Shown one piece after another: positions 35,583-42,935 of a stretch of 55,925 nt of DNA (position 1 is its first letter; every line of letters begins with the position of its first letter). Made by a program: the position numbers and the translations under genes. Source of the stretch: Chloroflexota bacterium (GTDB taxonomy: Bacteria > Chloroflexota > Anaerolineae > Promineifilales > Promineifilaceae); contig JAKQCM010000455.1 of NCBI GenBank assembly GCA_029559155.1, positions 1 through 55,925 on the forward strand, in the 5' to 3' direction. The notes under the pieces were generated by a model. That model had not been told where the DNA came from, did not search any database, and was given only the letters and a program-made list of their open reading frames with translations.

Positions 35583-36677
35583 TTGGTTAAAATCGGATTC
35601 ATCATTGAACAGGCTTTAGGCCACATTACCCACGGGCAAAATTTGCAGCAAAACGTCGCTCAAGACCCCACCATCGAGGCTTACTGGGGTTTGCCCGCCT
35701 GGGATGCCGGGGGATTGGCCGGCCTCATACCCAACTGGACCTTTAAAGCCGGCTTGCAGGCGCGCCAGCAAATTGCCGCCATGCAGCGGCAGACACAGTT
35801 GGACGTGCTGTTTTTTCACACGCAGGTTACGGCCGTTCTCGCCCAGTCCTGGTTAAAACGTATCCCCGCTGTCGTTTCCCTGGATGCCACGCCCCGGCAG
35901 TACGACTCTCTCGGCGAATTTTACGCCCACAGTTCCGGCCCGTCCTGGCTGGAAAACTGGAAATGGCGGCAGAACCGGGACTGCCTGGCGGCCGCGCAGC
36001 ACGTCGTTACCTGGTCGGCCTGGGCCAAAGAGGGCGTGGTTGGGGAATACGAAGTTTCGGCAGACAAAGTGACCGTCATTCCGCCCGGCGTCAATGTGGC
36101 GGCCTGGAAACGGCCGTCGCCGCGCCAACTTCACCAGAACCCGCTGAAAATCTTGTTTGTCGGTGGAAATCTGGAGCGTAAGGGCGGGCTGTTACTCTTG
36201 GAAGCATGGCGCAACCTGCGGGCGACGGCCGTTCCCAATCTGGAACTCCACCTGGCCACCCGCGACACAGTTCCCGCCGAACCAGGATTGTTCGTCTATA
36301 ACGATATGCAGCCAAACAGCGAACCCCTCAAACAACTTTATTATGCCGCCGACATCTTTTGCCTGCCCACCTATGGCGACTGCTTGCCGATGGTTTTGTC
36401 GGAGGCGGGCGCAGCCGCACTGCCGGTAGTGTCCACGGCCGTTGCCGCCATCCCTGAGATTGTGGCTGAGGGCGAGACCGGTTTTCTCATTCCCACGGGC
36501 AGCATAGACGCCCTGACCCACGCCCTGCGCCAGCTGATAGAAAACCCGGCGCTGCGTTTGCAGCAGGGGGAAACGGCCGTTACCCGAATCCAAAACACCT
36601 TCGCCGCCGCCGCCAATGCCCGCCGCCTGCTCGATTTGCTCAAAGAAACCAGCCGCGCCCGCAAGGTGATGGCATGA
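35583..36677 (+). CDS. GT4-family glycosyltransferase (TTG start)
   Basis: A 364-residue retaining GT-B glycosyltransferase. The N-terminus VKIGFIIEQALGHITHGQN matches the protein encoded at 27384 in pattern; the second domain has ILFVGGNLERKGGLLLLEA and a donor region YGDCLPMVLSEAGAA (E-x7-E reduced to D/E). No ATG is available near the family start, so TTG at 35583 with GAGG seven bases upstream is chosen. It overlaps the next gene by four bases. ACGGCCGT occurs several times. Confidence 0.88.
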   Translation: MVKIGFIIEQALGHITHGQNLQQNVAQDPTIEAYWGLPAWDAGGLAGLIPNWTFKAGLQARQQIAAMQRQTQLDVLFFHTQVTAVLAQSWLKRIPAVVSLDATPRQYDSLGEFYAHSSGPSWLENWKWRQNRDCLAAAQHVVTWSAWAKEGVVGEYEVSADKVTVIPPGVNVAAWKRPSPRQLHQNPLKILFVGGNLERKGGLLLLEAWRNLRATAVPNLELHLATRDTVPAEPGLFVYNDMQPNSEPLKQLYYAADIFCLPTYGDCLPMVLSEAGAAALPVVSTAVAAIPEIVAEGETGFLIPTGSIDALTHALRQLIENPALRLQQGETAVTRIQNTFAAAANARRLLDLLKETSRARKVMA

Positions 36678-37762
36678 ACGACGTCCTTCTCACCGTTTCC
36701 GGCGTGATAGACCCCGAAGTAGAAGCCAAGACGGCCCGCGGCGAGCGTCCCGAGGCCGACTACATTGCCATGTCCCGCGCCTTCAACGCCGACCTGATCG
36801 ATTACGCCAAAGCCCGCCGCCGCGCCGGAAAATTCGGCCGGCTGTTGGGGAAAATTGGCGGTCCTAACCTGCTGCTTGCCTGGGTGTGTTTCACATTGCG
36901 CCATCAATACCGCGTCATTTTCACCGATGGCGAACAGGTGGGCTTGCCTCTGGCGGCGCTGCTGAAATTCGCCAATTTCGCCCCGCGCGCCACCCCCCGC
37001 CCGCGTCACCTGATGATCGTCCACATTCTCTCAGTCGGCAAAAAAATGATTTTTCTCGATTGGCTCCGGCTGCAAAGCCACATCGACATCTTCTTTGTCT
37101 ACGCTACCTGGCAAAAAAAGTTCATCGAACACCGCTGGCGCGTACCCGCCAATCGTGTGGTCTTCACCCCATTCATGGTGGACGACGCTTTTTTTGCCCC
37201 GGATCAGGCCGGAAAACTGGATAATTTTCTGGGTTTGGATGGCCAGGAGAAGCCGGTGTTTTGCGCCGTCGGCCTGGAATTCCGCGACTACCCGACGTTG
37301 ATGCAGGCGGTCAGAGGCCTGGATGTGCAGGTGATTATCGCCGCCGCCAGCCCCTGGTCGAAACGCGAAGACAGCACGGCCGATCAGGATGTGCCGGAAA
37401 ATGTGCTGGTGCGCCGCTTTACGCAGTTTGAACTGCGCGAATTATATGCGCGGAGCGCCTTCCTGGTCATGCCGCTGTACACCGTCAACTTCCAGGCAGG
37501 GGTCACGGCGCTGCTGGAAGCGATGGCCATGAGTAGAGCGGTAATCTGCTCGCGCACGCCCGGCCAAACCGACGTGGTGGTGGAGGGCAAAACAGGCATC
37601 TACGTGCCGCCCGAAGACCCTGTGGCCTTGCGTGCAGCCATCGAACAACTTTTACAACAGCCGGCCGAAGCGCGGCGTTTGGGCGTGAACGGCCGTCGCC
37701 GCATTGTCGCCCACATGAGCCTGACCCATTACACCCGCCGTCTGGCTGCCTTCGTTAAGTAA
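36674..37762 (+). CDS. GT-B fold glycosyltransferase
   Basis: A 362-residue GT4-like glycosyltransferase translated from an ATG overlapping the previous stop (ATGA). The C-terminal half has PVFCAVGLEFRDYPTL and the donor block VNFQAGVTALLEAMAMSRA, close to the E-x7-E signature but with the first Glu absent. The N-terminal domain is long and poorly conserved. Activity is likely but less certain than for its neighbours. Confidence 0.8.
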   Translation: MNDVLLTVSGVIDPEVEAKTARGERPEADYIAMSRAFNADLIDYAKARRRAGKFGRLLGKIGGPNLLLAWVCFTLRHQYRVIFTDGEQVGLPLAALLKFANFAPRATPRPRHLMIVHILSVGKKMIFLDWLRLQSHIDIFFVYATWQKKFIEHRWRVPANRVVFTPFMVDDAFFAPDQAGKLDNFLGLDGQEKPVFCAVGLEFRDYPTLMQAVRGLDVQVIIAAASPWSKREDSTADQDVPENVLVRRFTQFELRELYARSAFLVMPLYTVNFQAGVTALLEAMAMSRAVICSRTPGQTDVVVEGKTGIYVPPEDPVALRAAIEQLLQQPAEARRLGVNGRRRIVAHMSLTHYTRRLAAFVK

Positions 37763-37789
37763 ACAGGGAGTTACTCAAAAGGAAATCGT

Positions 37790-38995
37790 ATGTATCAGCA
37801 AGAATTAGATGTTGCCTGCCCGGGTTGTGGCGTGCCCGGCATGAAAGCCTTCTACCGGGTGGAAAACGCTCCCACCAACAGCGTCCTGCTGCTCAACAGC
37901 CAGGACGAAGCCCTAAACTTCCCGCGAGGAACCATCACCCTGGCCGTGAGTCCTACCAGCGGCTTCATCGCCAACGTCGATTTTGACCCGGCGCTGACGC
38001 AGTACAACGCGCGGTATGAAGCCACTCAGGGTTACTCGCCTACCTTCAACCGGTTTCACCAAAAACTGGCCCAAGACCTGATTGATCGTTTTGATTTGCG
38101 CCATAAAACCATCATCGAAATTGGCTGCGACAAGGGCGACTTCATCACCATGCTGTGCGAGATGGGGCCAAATACCGGCATCGGCTTCGACCCGGCCTAT
38201 GTGCCGGGGCGCCATCCCAGCGCCGCCGCCGACCGGCTGACTTTCATCGCCGATTTTTACTCGGAAAAATACACCGACTACGACGCCGATTTTTTCGCCT
38301 GCAAGATGACGCTGGAGCACATCCCCGACACGGGCGATTTTATGCGTACTGTGCGCCGGGCGATTGGCGAGCGCGAGGAGACGGTGGTCTTTTTCCAGAT
38401 ACCCAATGCGTGTTATGTGCTGGATGATCTCGCTTTTTGGGATGTCTATTACGAGCACTGCTCCTATTTTACGAAGGGTTCGCTGGCGCACCTGTTCCGT
38501 CACACCGGGTTTACCGTGTTGGATTTGTGGACCGATTACGACGATCAATATCTGATGATTGCGGCCCGGCCCACGGCCGTTCCGGATCCCAACGCGCCCA
38601 TCCCCTTAGGCGATGACTTGGCCGGCGTAATGGCCGCCGTGGAGCGATTCGCCACGGCCGTGCCGCAAAAAATCGCCGCCTGGCAAGACAAAATCGCCGC
38701 CTTCCGCGCTCAGGGGCAAAAAATTACGCTGTGGGGCGGCGGCTCCAAAGCCGTAGCCTTCCTGACGACATTGGGTCTGGGCGTGGCCGACATCCCGTAC
38801 GTGGTAGACATCAACCCGCACAAGACCGGCACGTTTTTGGCCGGCAGCGGGCAGGAAATCGTCGCGCCGAATTATTTACCCACCAATCCGCCTGATGTTG
38901 TCATCATCATGAATCCGATTTACCGCGCCGAAATCGGCCGCGATTTACAGGCAATGGGCCTGAACCCCAGCCTGATGACCGTTGAGGACATCTAA
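37790..38995 (+). CDS. Class I SAM methyltransferase with C-methyltransferase-type C-terminal domain (first of tandem pair)
   Basis: A 401-residue protein. Near the start, a CPGC pair (Cys10, Cys13) looks like half of the zinc site of sugar C-methyltransferases. The SAM motif EIGCDKGDF is at 110-118. The C-terminal domain has the pattern WGGGSKAVAFL, VVDINPHKTGTFLAGSGQEIV and PDVVIIMNP, typical of the C-methyltransferase C-terminal domain (NovU/TcaB9-like family). It would methylate a carbon of a keto-sugar or a related atom. The next gene encodes a second copy 2 bases downstream, so the pair likely arose by tandem duplication. Confidence 0.83.
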   Translation: MYQQELDVACPGCGVPGMKAFYRVENAPTNSVLLLNSQDEALNFPRGTITLAVSPTSGFIANVDFDPALTQYNARYEATQGYSPTFNRFHQKLAQDLIDRFDLRHKTIIEIGCDKGDFITMLCEMGPNTGIGFDPAYVPGRHPSAAADRLTFIADFYSEKYTDYDADFFACKMTLEHIPDTGDFMRTVRRAIGEREETVVFFQIPNACYVLDDLAFWDVYYEHCSYFTKGSLAHLFRHTGFTVLDLWTDYDDQYLMIAARPTAVPDPNAPIPLGDDLAGVMAAVERFATAVPQKIAAWQDKIAAFRAQGQKITLWGGGSKAVAFLTTLGLGVADIPYVVDINPHKTGTFLAGSGQEIVAPNYLPTNPPDVVIIMNPIYRAEIGRDLQAMGLNPSLMTVEDI

Positions 38996-38997
38996 CC

Positions 38998-40173
38998 ATG
39001 AGCCATTTACCCCTCGTTAACTGCACCGACGCCGCGCCCGTGCCGGTGTTGGTGATGGACCGGCTCCCGGTTCATTGCAACGTGCTGTGGCCCAGCCGCG
39101 AAGGCGCGCTGGCCGCGCCGCGCGGCGACATTCACCTGACGTATATGCCGGGATGCGGCCACATCTACAACAACGCCTTCGACCCGGACAAGATGACCTA
39201 CACGCAGGCGTACGAAAACTCGCTGCATTTTTCGGCCCGTTTTCAGGCGTATGCAACCGCCCTGGCCGAGCGACTGATTGCCACCTATGACCTGCATGAT
39301 AAGGACATTGTGGAAATTGGCTCCGGGCAGGGGGATTTTTTGAAAATGTTGTGCCGCATGGGCGGCAATCGCGGCGTGGGGTTTGACCCCAGCTATGTGG
39401 CGCAGGAGCAGGAAGAGGCGGACACGGCCGTTTCCTTCGTACAAGAATTCTACTCCGAGGAATTCGCCGATTACCCGGCCGATTTTATCTGCTGCCGTCA
39501 CGTGTTGGAGCACATTCACGAGCCGGTTCCGTTTCTCAAGGCGGTGCGCCGGGCGATTGGTCAGCGCATGGACACGGTGGTGTTTTTTGAAGTGCCCAAC
39601 GCCCTGTGGACGGTGCGCCAGCTGGGCATCTGGGACATCATCTACGAACATTGTTCCTATTACAGCCCGGTTTCGCTGGCCCATTTGTTTGCGCAGGCTG
39701 GTTTTCAGGTGCTGGCGGTTGATGAGACCTTTGGCGGGCAATTTTTGACGATTGAGGCGCGATTGGCCCCGGATACGGCCGTTCCCACCCCCGCCAATCC
39801 CCAGGACCTGGCTGCTCTCTCCGCCGATGTGGCCCAATTTGCCGACAACTACCGGCAAAAGGTGGCTTACTGGCATGAAACGCTGCACGACTTGGCGCAG
39901 AACGGCCGTCGTGTCGTCGTGTGGGGTTCAGGCTCCAAAGGGGTCATGTTCATGAACACATTCGACCAGGAAGGGTTGATTCGTTACGCGGTGGACATTA
40001 ACCCCCGGAAACAAGGCATGTTTGTGGCCGGCAGCGGTCAGGAAATCGTGCCGCCGGAATTTTTGCGCGCCTACCAGCCAGACGTGGTCATCATCATGAA
40101 CCGCAATTACGAAGATGAAATCGGCAGTCAGCTAGCTCAACTGGGCATTCCCGCCAGCATTCTTATTGCCTGA
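38998..40173 (+). CDS. Class I SAM methyltransferase with C-methyltransferase-type C-terminal domain (second of tandem pair)
   Basis: A 391-residue paralogue of the preceding gene product, sharing the SAM motif EIGSGQGDF (106-114) and the C-terminal blocks WGSGSKGVMFM, VDINPRKQGMFVAGSGQEIV and PDVVIIMNRNY. It lacks the N-terminal CPGC pair, having only isolated cysteines, so the zinc-binding part has decayed or changed. It is likely a methyltransferase acting on another position or with another acceptor. The gap that follows is long and structured. Confidence 0.83.
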   Translation: MSHLPLVNCTDAAPVPVLVMDRLPVHCNVLWPSREGALAAPRGDIHLTYMPGCGHIYNNAFDPDKMTYTQAYENSLHFSARFQAYATALAERLIATYDLHDKDIVEIGSGQGDFLKMLCRMGGNRGVGFDPSYVAQEQEEADTAVSFVQEFYSEEFADYPADFICCRHVLEHIHEPVPFLKAVRRAIGQRMDTVVFFEVPNALWTVRQLGIWDIIYEHCSYYSPVSLAHLFAQAGFQVLAVDETFGGQFLTIEARLAPDTAVPTPANPQDLAALSADVAQFADNYRQKVAYWHETLHDLAQNGRRVVVWGSGSKGVMFMNTFDQEGLIRYAVDINPRKQGMFVAGSGQEIVPPEFLRAYQPDVVIIMNRNYEDEIGSQLAQLGIPASILIA

Positions 40174-40210
40174 ACACCTGCAAATCGCCTGTCAATTGAT
40201 GATTGATGCC

Positions 40211-40243
40211 AGATTGGCCTAATCTGCCAGATTAGGCCAATCT
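40211..40243. repeat. 15-bp perfect hairpin, AGATTGGCC family
   Basis: AGATTGGCCTAATCT (40211-40225) and AGATTAGGCCAATCT (40229-40243) are exact reverse complements around a 3-base loop. It lies 37 bp after the methyltransferase gene, without a T-run. Compare 4893-4927 and 9117-9150. Confidence 0.7.
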
Positions 40244-40432
40244 TTGGCTTGGTCATCTCCCATCATAACGCCGCACCGCGCGCCCAGCCCGGGCCCTCTC
40301 TGTGTAAGGATCAATGTAAGTTTATCACCCTACGATTAACATCATGAAGTCACGCCTGCGCGGTTGTCTGACTGTGAGGAATGGCCCTTCAAATGCTTGA
40401 ACCACACCATCACACAAGCCGTTATTCAGGTT

Positions 40433-40477
40433 ATCGTGGAATCACTTCCACGATGTAGTAATGACGTTGTGGTCATT
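40433..40477 (+). other. Two adjacent perfect hairpins
   Basis: ATCGTGGAA/TTCCACGAT (9-bp stem, 4-base loop, 40433-40454) is followed within 5 bases by AATGAC/GTCATT (6-bp stem, 6-base loop, 40460-40477). Close-set stable stems suggest a structured RNA or a regulated leader. I know no matching RNA family. Confidence 0.4.
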
Positions 40478-40519
40478 GAGTAAGCAAAATTTTAAGTAAC
40501 TATCCAGATTTACTTAACA

Positions 40520-40578
40520 AGACCCTAAGGGTTTTCTACTTTTAGGAAGAATTTTGTCGAGTTCAACCCTTAGGGTCT
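40520..40578. repeat. Perfect 14-bp inverted repeat of the AAACCC...GGGTCT family
   Basis: AGACCCTAAGGGTT (40520-40533) and AACCCTTAGGGTCT (40565-40578) are exact reverse complements with a 31-base loop. The right arm is followed by GTATAGTT, exactly as at 2505. The shared tail shows that both copies belong to one element family. Confidence 0.7.
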
Positions 40579-40783
40579 GTATAGTTGCAACTTTTATTGG
40601 AATCCATTGTCACTGCGAGATGACCTGACCCCTCAACAATTTGTCCTAATCTGTGAAGGATCACATGGGCAAGCAAAGTAGTATCATTTTTTCTCCCAAT
40701 AAATTGGTCCACAAGTCTCTTTTTGTTTCTGCATCCGGCGATCTTAGAAAAGCCGGATTGTTATATTCTTGAATGCTGTAATC

Positions 40784-42055
40784 ATGCTCTATTTTTTTTC
40801 GTTTGCGCAAATTGTGTTATTGATCATGGAACTGCTGCTTGCCGTTCTGGTTGGGTATTTGCTGGTTCTGACGGTGTCGGCATGGCGTGCCGCCCGGCGG
40901 CAGACGCCGGAACCAGGGCAGCCCGCGAAGCGGTTTGCCGTTCTCATCCCTGCGCACAATGAAGAGCGCCTGCTGCCCGACCTGCTGCAAAATTTGGCGC
41001 AGTTGGATTATCCTCACGAGTTATTCACGGTGCATGTGGTGGCGGATAATTGTACGGACCAAACGGCCGTGATTGCCCGCCAATTTGGCGCTGTCGCCCA
41101 CGAGCGATTCAACACGGCCGAAGTAGGCAAAGGCTACGCCTTACAGTGGCTGTTGCAGCGCATCTGGGCAAGCGGCGAACCCCACGATGCAATTGTGATT
41201 TTAGACGCCGATACGGTGGTGTCGGCCAATTTTTTGCGGGCGATGTCCGGGCGGCTGGCGCGAGGCGAGCGCGTGATTCAAGCTTATTATGCGGTGCGGA
41301 ATCCGGGCCGCAGTTGGAGTGTGGGGCTGCGCTATGCGGCGTTGGCGGTGCTGCATTATTTACGGCCGTTAGGCCGCACGGCTCTGGGCGGCTCAGCCGG
41401 GCTGAAAGGCAACGGCATGGTGTTTGCCGCCGACGTGATGCGCCAGATCGAATGGACCGCTTCCATTACGGAAGATATCGAGTTCCACATGGCGCTCATT
41501 TTGAGCGGCGAGCGGGTAGCCTTTGCTTCAGAGGCAGTGATCGAGGCGGAAATGCCGGAAACGTTGGCCGGCGCCGCATCGCAAAATGTGCGATGGGAAC
41601 GCGGCCGAATGCAGATGATGCGCCTGTATGTGCCCAAACTGCTGCAAGCAGCCGGGAAAAGTGTGCGCGCCGGGCAATACGGCCGTGCCTATCTGCTGCT
41701 CGATGCGGCCATGGAAAATCTTATTCCCCCTTTTTCGGTGATGGCCGCGTTGAGTGGGCTGTTTTTGGCGGTTGGATTGGCGCTGGCTGTGTTGGGGCGT
41801 GTGATGGGAATGGAAACGGCCGTGTGGGCTGCCAATCTGGCCAACATCAACTTGTATTTAGCCGTCGCGCTTATCCTCGGGCAGCTCATCTACTTGCTCT
41901 CCGGCCTGCGGCTGGTCCACGCGCCCAAAAAAGTCTATATCGCCTTGCTCAACATCCCCGTCTTTGTCACCTGGAAAGTGTGGCATTATGGGCGCGTATT
42001 GCTCGGCTTCGATTCACATGGTTGGATACGAACGGCGCGGAACGACGAGGCATAA
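40784..42055 (+). CDS. Membrane GT2 glycosyltransferase (cellulose-synthase-like)
   Basis: A 423-residue membrane-embedded processive-type GT2. An N-terminal helix (about 6-35) precedes the GT-A domain: VLIPAHNEERLLPDLL, VILDADTVV for metal binding, TEDIEFHMAL for the acceptor-side acid, and SQNVRWERGR in the position of the QxxRW motif. Three to four helices follow at the end. It either adds a sugar and passes it across the membrane or acts as a polyprenyl-phosphate glycosyltransferase. No good Shine-Dalgarno site is seen; ATG 40784 is chosen, with a TTG at 40769 as alternative. It heads the second polysaccharide block. Confidence 0.86.
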   Translation: MLYFFSFAQIVLLIMELLLAVLVGYLLVLTVSAWRAARRQTPEPGQPAKRFAVLIPAHNEERLLPDLLQNLAQLDYPHELFTVHVVADNCTDQTAVIARQFGAVAHERFNTAEVGKGYALQWLLQRIWASGEPHDAIVILDADTVVSANFLRAMSGRLARGERVIQAYYAVRNPGRSWSVGLRYAALAVLHYLRPLGRTALGGSAGLKGNGMVFAADVMRQIEWTASITEDIEFHMALILSGERVAFASEAVIEAEMPETLAGAASQNVRWERGRMQMMRLYVPKLLQAAGKSVRAGQYGRAYLLLDAAMENLIPPFSVMAALSGLFLAVGLALAVLGRVMGMETAVWAANLANINLYLAVALILGQLIYLLSGLRLVHAPKKVYIALLNIPVFVTWKVWHYGRVLLGFDSHGWIRTARNDEA

Positions 42056-42056
42056 C

Positions 42057-42917
42057 ATGCAACTAGGACAAAAATCACCCGCCAGGTTCAATCAACGACA
42101 ACCTGAAGAGCGGCAACAGAAAACTATCGTTATGACAGAAAACCAAGCACCAATTGTCAATCAGGCACACCTTGTCCCCACAGACTTGCGCGATGAGCAA
42201 AAGCAGGCTGAAAAAGCGGCACGCATGTTAGAAAAATATGCCAGCCAATCCTTCAAAAGCCCGCGCACCATTCAACGGATGCGCCTGCGCCTGATCACCT
42301 GGGTTATCCGTAACAAAATTAACAGCAACCTGAAACGAGTTTTTGATTTTATACTCGTTTGTATAGCCCTGCCTTTTGCTCTACCGGTCATGTTGATGAT
42401 CGCCATTGCCATTAAACTAGATTCTCCTGGCCCCGTGTTTTTCAAGCAAGAACGGGTGGGTAAGTGGGGACAACCGTTTTACTGCTTCAAATTCCGCTCC
42501 ATGTACATAGACGCCGAGGCCCGCAAAGCCGAATTGATGGCCAACAACGAAGCCGACGAGGTCGTCTTCAAAATTAAAAACGATCCTCGTGTGACGCGTG
42601 TGGGAAGGTTGATCCGCAAAGCGAGCATTGACGAGATTCCACAGCTTTTTAACGTTCTAAAAGGAGAGATGAGCTTGGTTGGACCACGGCCACCGGTGCC
42701 CTATGAAGTGGCCCAATATCAGTTTGATCAGCTGCGTCGCCTGGATGCGGTGCCCGGGATTACCGGTTTGCAGCAGGTGTCTGGCCGCAGCGAGCTGAGC
42801 TTTAAACGTTGGGTCGAACTGGACCTGCAATATATTTCCGAACAGAGCCTTCTGAAAGATATTGAAATTTTATTAAAGACGATTCCGGCAGTCCTGACAG
42901 GCCGGGGCGCTTATTAA
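42057..42917 (+). CDS. Initiating phosphoglycosyl transferase (polyprenyl-phosphate sugar transferase)
   Basis: A 286-residue monotopic enzyme that transfers a sugar-1-phosphate from a UDP-sugar to undecaprenyl phosphate, starting the repeat unit. A hydrophobic re-entrant helix (about 98-122) precedes FKQERVG, FYCFKFRSM, RKASIDEIPQLFNVLKGEMS with the Asp-Glu dyad, and VGPRPP. These are the conserved features of the PglC/WbaP C-terminal family. The first 90 residues are charged and lack similarity I can recognise. The ATG at 42057 follows GAGG and lies 1 base after the previous stop. Confidence 0.9.
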   Translation: MQLGQKSPARFNQRQPEERQQKTIVMTENQAPIVNQAHLVPTDLRDEQKQAEKAARMLEKYASQSFKSPRTIQRMRLRLITWVIRNKINSNLKRVFDFILVCIALPFALPVMLMIAIAIKLDSPGPVFFKQERVGKWGQPFYCFKFRSMYIDAEARKAELMANNEADEVVFKIKNDPRVTRVGRLIRKASIDEIPQLFNVLKGEMSLVGPRPPVPYEVAQYQFDQLRRLDAVPGITGLQQVSGRSELSFKRWVELDLQYISEQSLLKDIEILLKTIPAVLTGRGAY

Positions 42918-42935
42918 CCCCAGGGGAGATTGGCC

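Larger units (their letters stand above)
40174..40783 (+). other. About 600 bp without a gene, holding several hairpins
   Basis: This gap separates the glycosyltransferase block from the second polysaccharide block. I see a 15-bp hairpin (40211-40243), two adjacent perfect hairpins (40433-40477), and the AAACCC/GGGTCT inverted repeat (40520-40578), but no coding frame. Upstream elements of the 40784 gene may lie here. It could encode a regulatory RNA or a regulated leader; I recognise no known riboswitch. Confidence 0.5.

Noticed and set aside
41050..42066. 338-codon plus-strand frame overlapping the 40784 glycosyltransferase gene
   Set aside because: Another frame of the same gene, Arg/Gly-rich, no motif; the GT2 frame has all family signatures.
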